Part shown: one piece after another, positions 14,535-15,446 of the stretch
Position numbering within the stretch: the stretch's first letter is position 1
How the letters are laid out: every line of letters starts with the position of its first letter
Assembly (NCBI GenBank): GCA_903827735.1
Contig: CAIKJM010000393.1
Span: 1-15,446, forward strand
Direction: 5' to 3'
DNA from: an uncultured Rhodanobacter sp.
GTDB lineage: Bacteria; Pseudomonadota; Gammaproteobacteria; Xanthomonadales; Rhodanobacteraceae
DNA: 15,446 nucleotides
Position numbers and translations under genes: made by a program
The notes under the pieces: model-generated
Seen by the model: the letters and a program-made list of their open reading frames with translations, nothing else
What the model was told of the DNA's origin: nothing
Database searches by the model: none

Positions 14535-15446
14535 GCTCACCTCTGGTTTCCCGGCCGCAGTGGCAGGCGCTGCAAAAGCACTTTGCGCAGATCGGACAGC
14601 AGCATCTGCGCGACCTGTTCGCCGCCGACGCCGAACGCGGCGCCACGCTGACCGCCGAAGCGGTCGGCCTGTACCTCGACTACTCCAAGCAGCGCGTCAC
14701 CGCCGACACGCTGCGCCTGCTGCGCGAACTGGCCGAAGCGTGCGACCTGCCCAAGCGCATCGAGGCGATGTTCCGCGGCGACAAGATCAACATCACCGAA
14801 AAGCGCGCGGTCGAGCACGTGGCGCTGCGCGCGCCGGTCGGTGAAAAGATCCTGGTCGACGGCAGGGATGTCGTGCCTGACGTGCATGCCGTGCTCGACC
14901 GCATGACGACCTTCGCCGAGAAGGTGCGCAGCGGTGCGTGGCTGGGCCATAGCGGCAAGCGGATTCGCAACGTCATCAGCATCGGCATTGGCGGTTCGGA
15001 TCTCGGCCCGGTGATGGCCTACGAGGCGCTGCGGGATTACAGCCAGCGCGACATCAGCTTCCGCTTCGTCTCCAACGTGGACGGTACCGATTTCGCCGAG
15101 GCCACGCGCGATCTGGACGCGGCCGAAACGCTGTTCATCGTCTGCTCGAAAACCTTCACCACGCTGGAAACGCTGACCAACGCCCACGCCGCTCGCGCCT
15201 GGGCGCTGAAGGCGCTAGGCGTGAGCGGCGACGACGAAGGCAAGGCGGTCGCCAAGCATTTCGTCGCACTTTCCACCAATGCAAAAGCCGTCTCCGCCTT
15301 CGGCATCGACACGAAGAACATGTTCGCTTTCTGGGATTGGGTTGGCGGGCGCTATTCGCTGTGGTCGGCGATCGGCCTTTCGATTGCGCTTGCCGTCGGC
15401 TTCGATCATTTCGAGCAGATGCTGGCCGGCGCGCATGAGATGGACG
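14531..15446 (+). CDS. pgi: Glucose-6-phosphate isomerase, 3'-truncated by the window end
   Basis: Interconverts glucose-6-phosphate and fructose-6-phosphate in the cytoplasm. 305 residues of an expected 540 or so are visible, with an open frame to the last base. Visible landmarks: GDKINITEKRAVEHVALR in the N-terminal part, the SIS-type phosphate-binding phrase IGIGGSDLGP (151-160), VSNVDG, SKTFTTLETLTNA (206-218) and the signature WDWVGGRYSLWSAIG (268-282), which carries the conserved Arg274. The catalytic Glu, His and Lys of the C-terminal half lie beyond the window. Leu212 stands where many proteobacterial enzymes have Gln (TTQET); the Leu form is one I associate with actinobacterial sequences. 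The ATG overlaps the tal stop by four bases and there is no separate promoter, so expression should follow tal. Confidence 0.95.
   Translation, partial: MSSPLVSRPQWQALQKHFAQIGQQHLRDLFAADAERGATLTAEAVGLYLDYSKQRVTADTLRLLRELAEACDLPKRIEAMFRGDKINITEKRAVEHVALRAPVGEKILVDGRDVVPDVHAVLDRMTTFAEKVRSGAWLGHSGKRIRNVISIGIGGSDLGPVMAYEALRDYSQRDISFRFVSNVDGTDFAEATRDLDAAETLFIVCSKTFTTLETLTNAHAARAWALKALGVSGDDEGKAVAKHFVALSTNAKAVSAFGIDTKNMFAFWDWVGGRYSLWSAIGLSIALAVGFDHFEQMLAGAHEMD

Noticed and set aside
14537..15187. A 216-codon minus-strand open frame at the right end
   Set aside because: The plus strand here is unmistakably pgi, which stays open to the window end. The minus frame is its shadow.

Overview
The window is about 65% GC (impression, not counted) and densely coded. 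It carries housekeeping and envelope-sugar genes and no mobile element, CRISPR array, tRNA or rRNA that I can recognise. The long antisense open frames are the usual by-product of GC-rich third codon positions. The gene content (PAS-GGDEF-EAL protein, very large NdvB-type glucan synthase, zwf/tal/pgi) suits a Gammaproteobacterium of the Xanthomonadales/Rhodanobacteraceae kind. That placement is an impression from protein style and was not tested.

Layout. (1) Bases 2-1696, plus strand: the 3' part of a PAS-GGDEF-EAL c-di-GMP enzyme, whose N-terminus lies outside the window. (2) Bases 1693-2163, minus strand: a GNAT acetyltransferase that meets gene 1 tail to tail with a 4-base overlap. (3) A short divergent intergenic region with a hairpin just before the next gene. 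(4) Bases 2297-11008, plus strand: one gene for a cyclic beta-1,2-glucan synthase of about 2900 residues (NdvB/ChvB/Cgs family). It has a GT84-type transferase, membrane segments, a cyclisation domain and a GH94 phosphorylase domain, and all catalytic motifs I can identify are intact. (5) A 228-base gap holding two stacked inverted repeats. (6) Bases 11237-15446, plus strand: a tight cluster of zwf (glucose-6-phosphate dehydrogenase), a HAD-family phosphatase-like gene, tal (transaldolase) and pgi (glucose-6-phosphate isomerase, cut by the window end). zwf/HAD overlap by 7 bases, tal/pgi overlap in an ATGA, and HAD and tal are separated by 74 bases.

How they fit together. The cluster manages the glucose-6-phosphate node: Pgi exchanges it with fructose-6-phosphate, Zwf sends it into the oxidative pentose phosphate or Entner-Doudoroff route, and Tal returns pentose carbon. 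The same glucose-6-phosphate feeds UDP-glucose, the donor for the upstream glucan synthase. The HAD protein is the one member without a known role and is the best candidate for new biology, possibly a sugar-phosphate or metabolite-repair phosphatase. I see no clearly new multi-gene system. The items most worth checking are this HAD gene, the His at the NADP-phosphate-contact position of Zwf, the degenerate GDDEF motif, and the true start of the glucan synthase.
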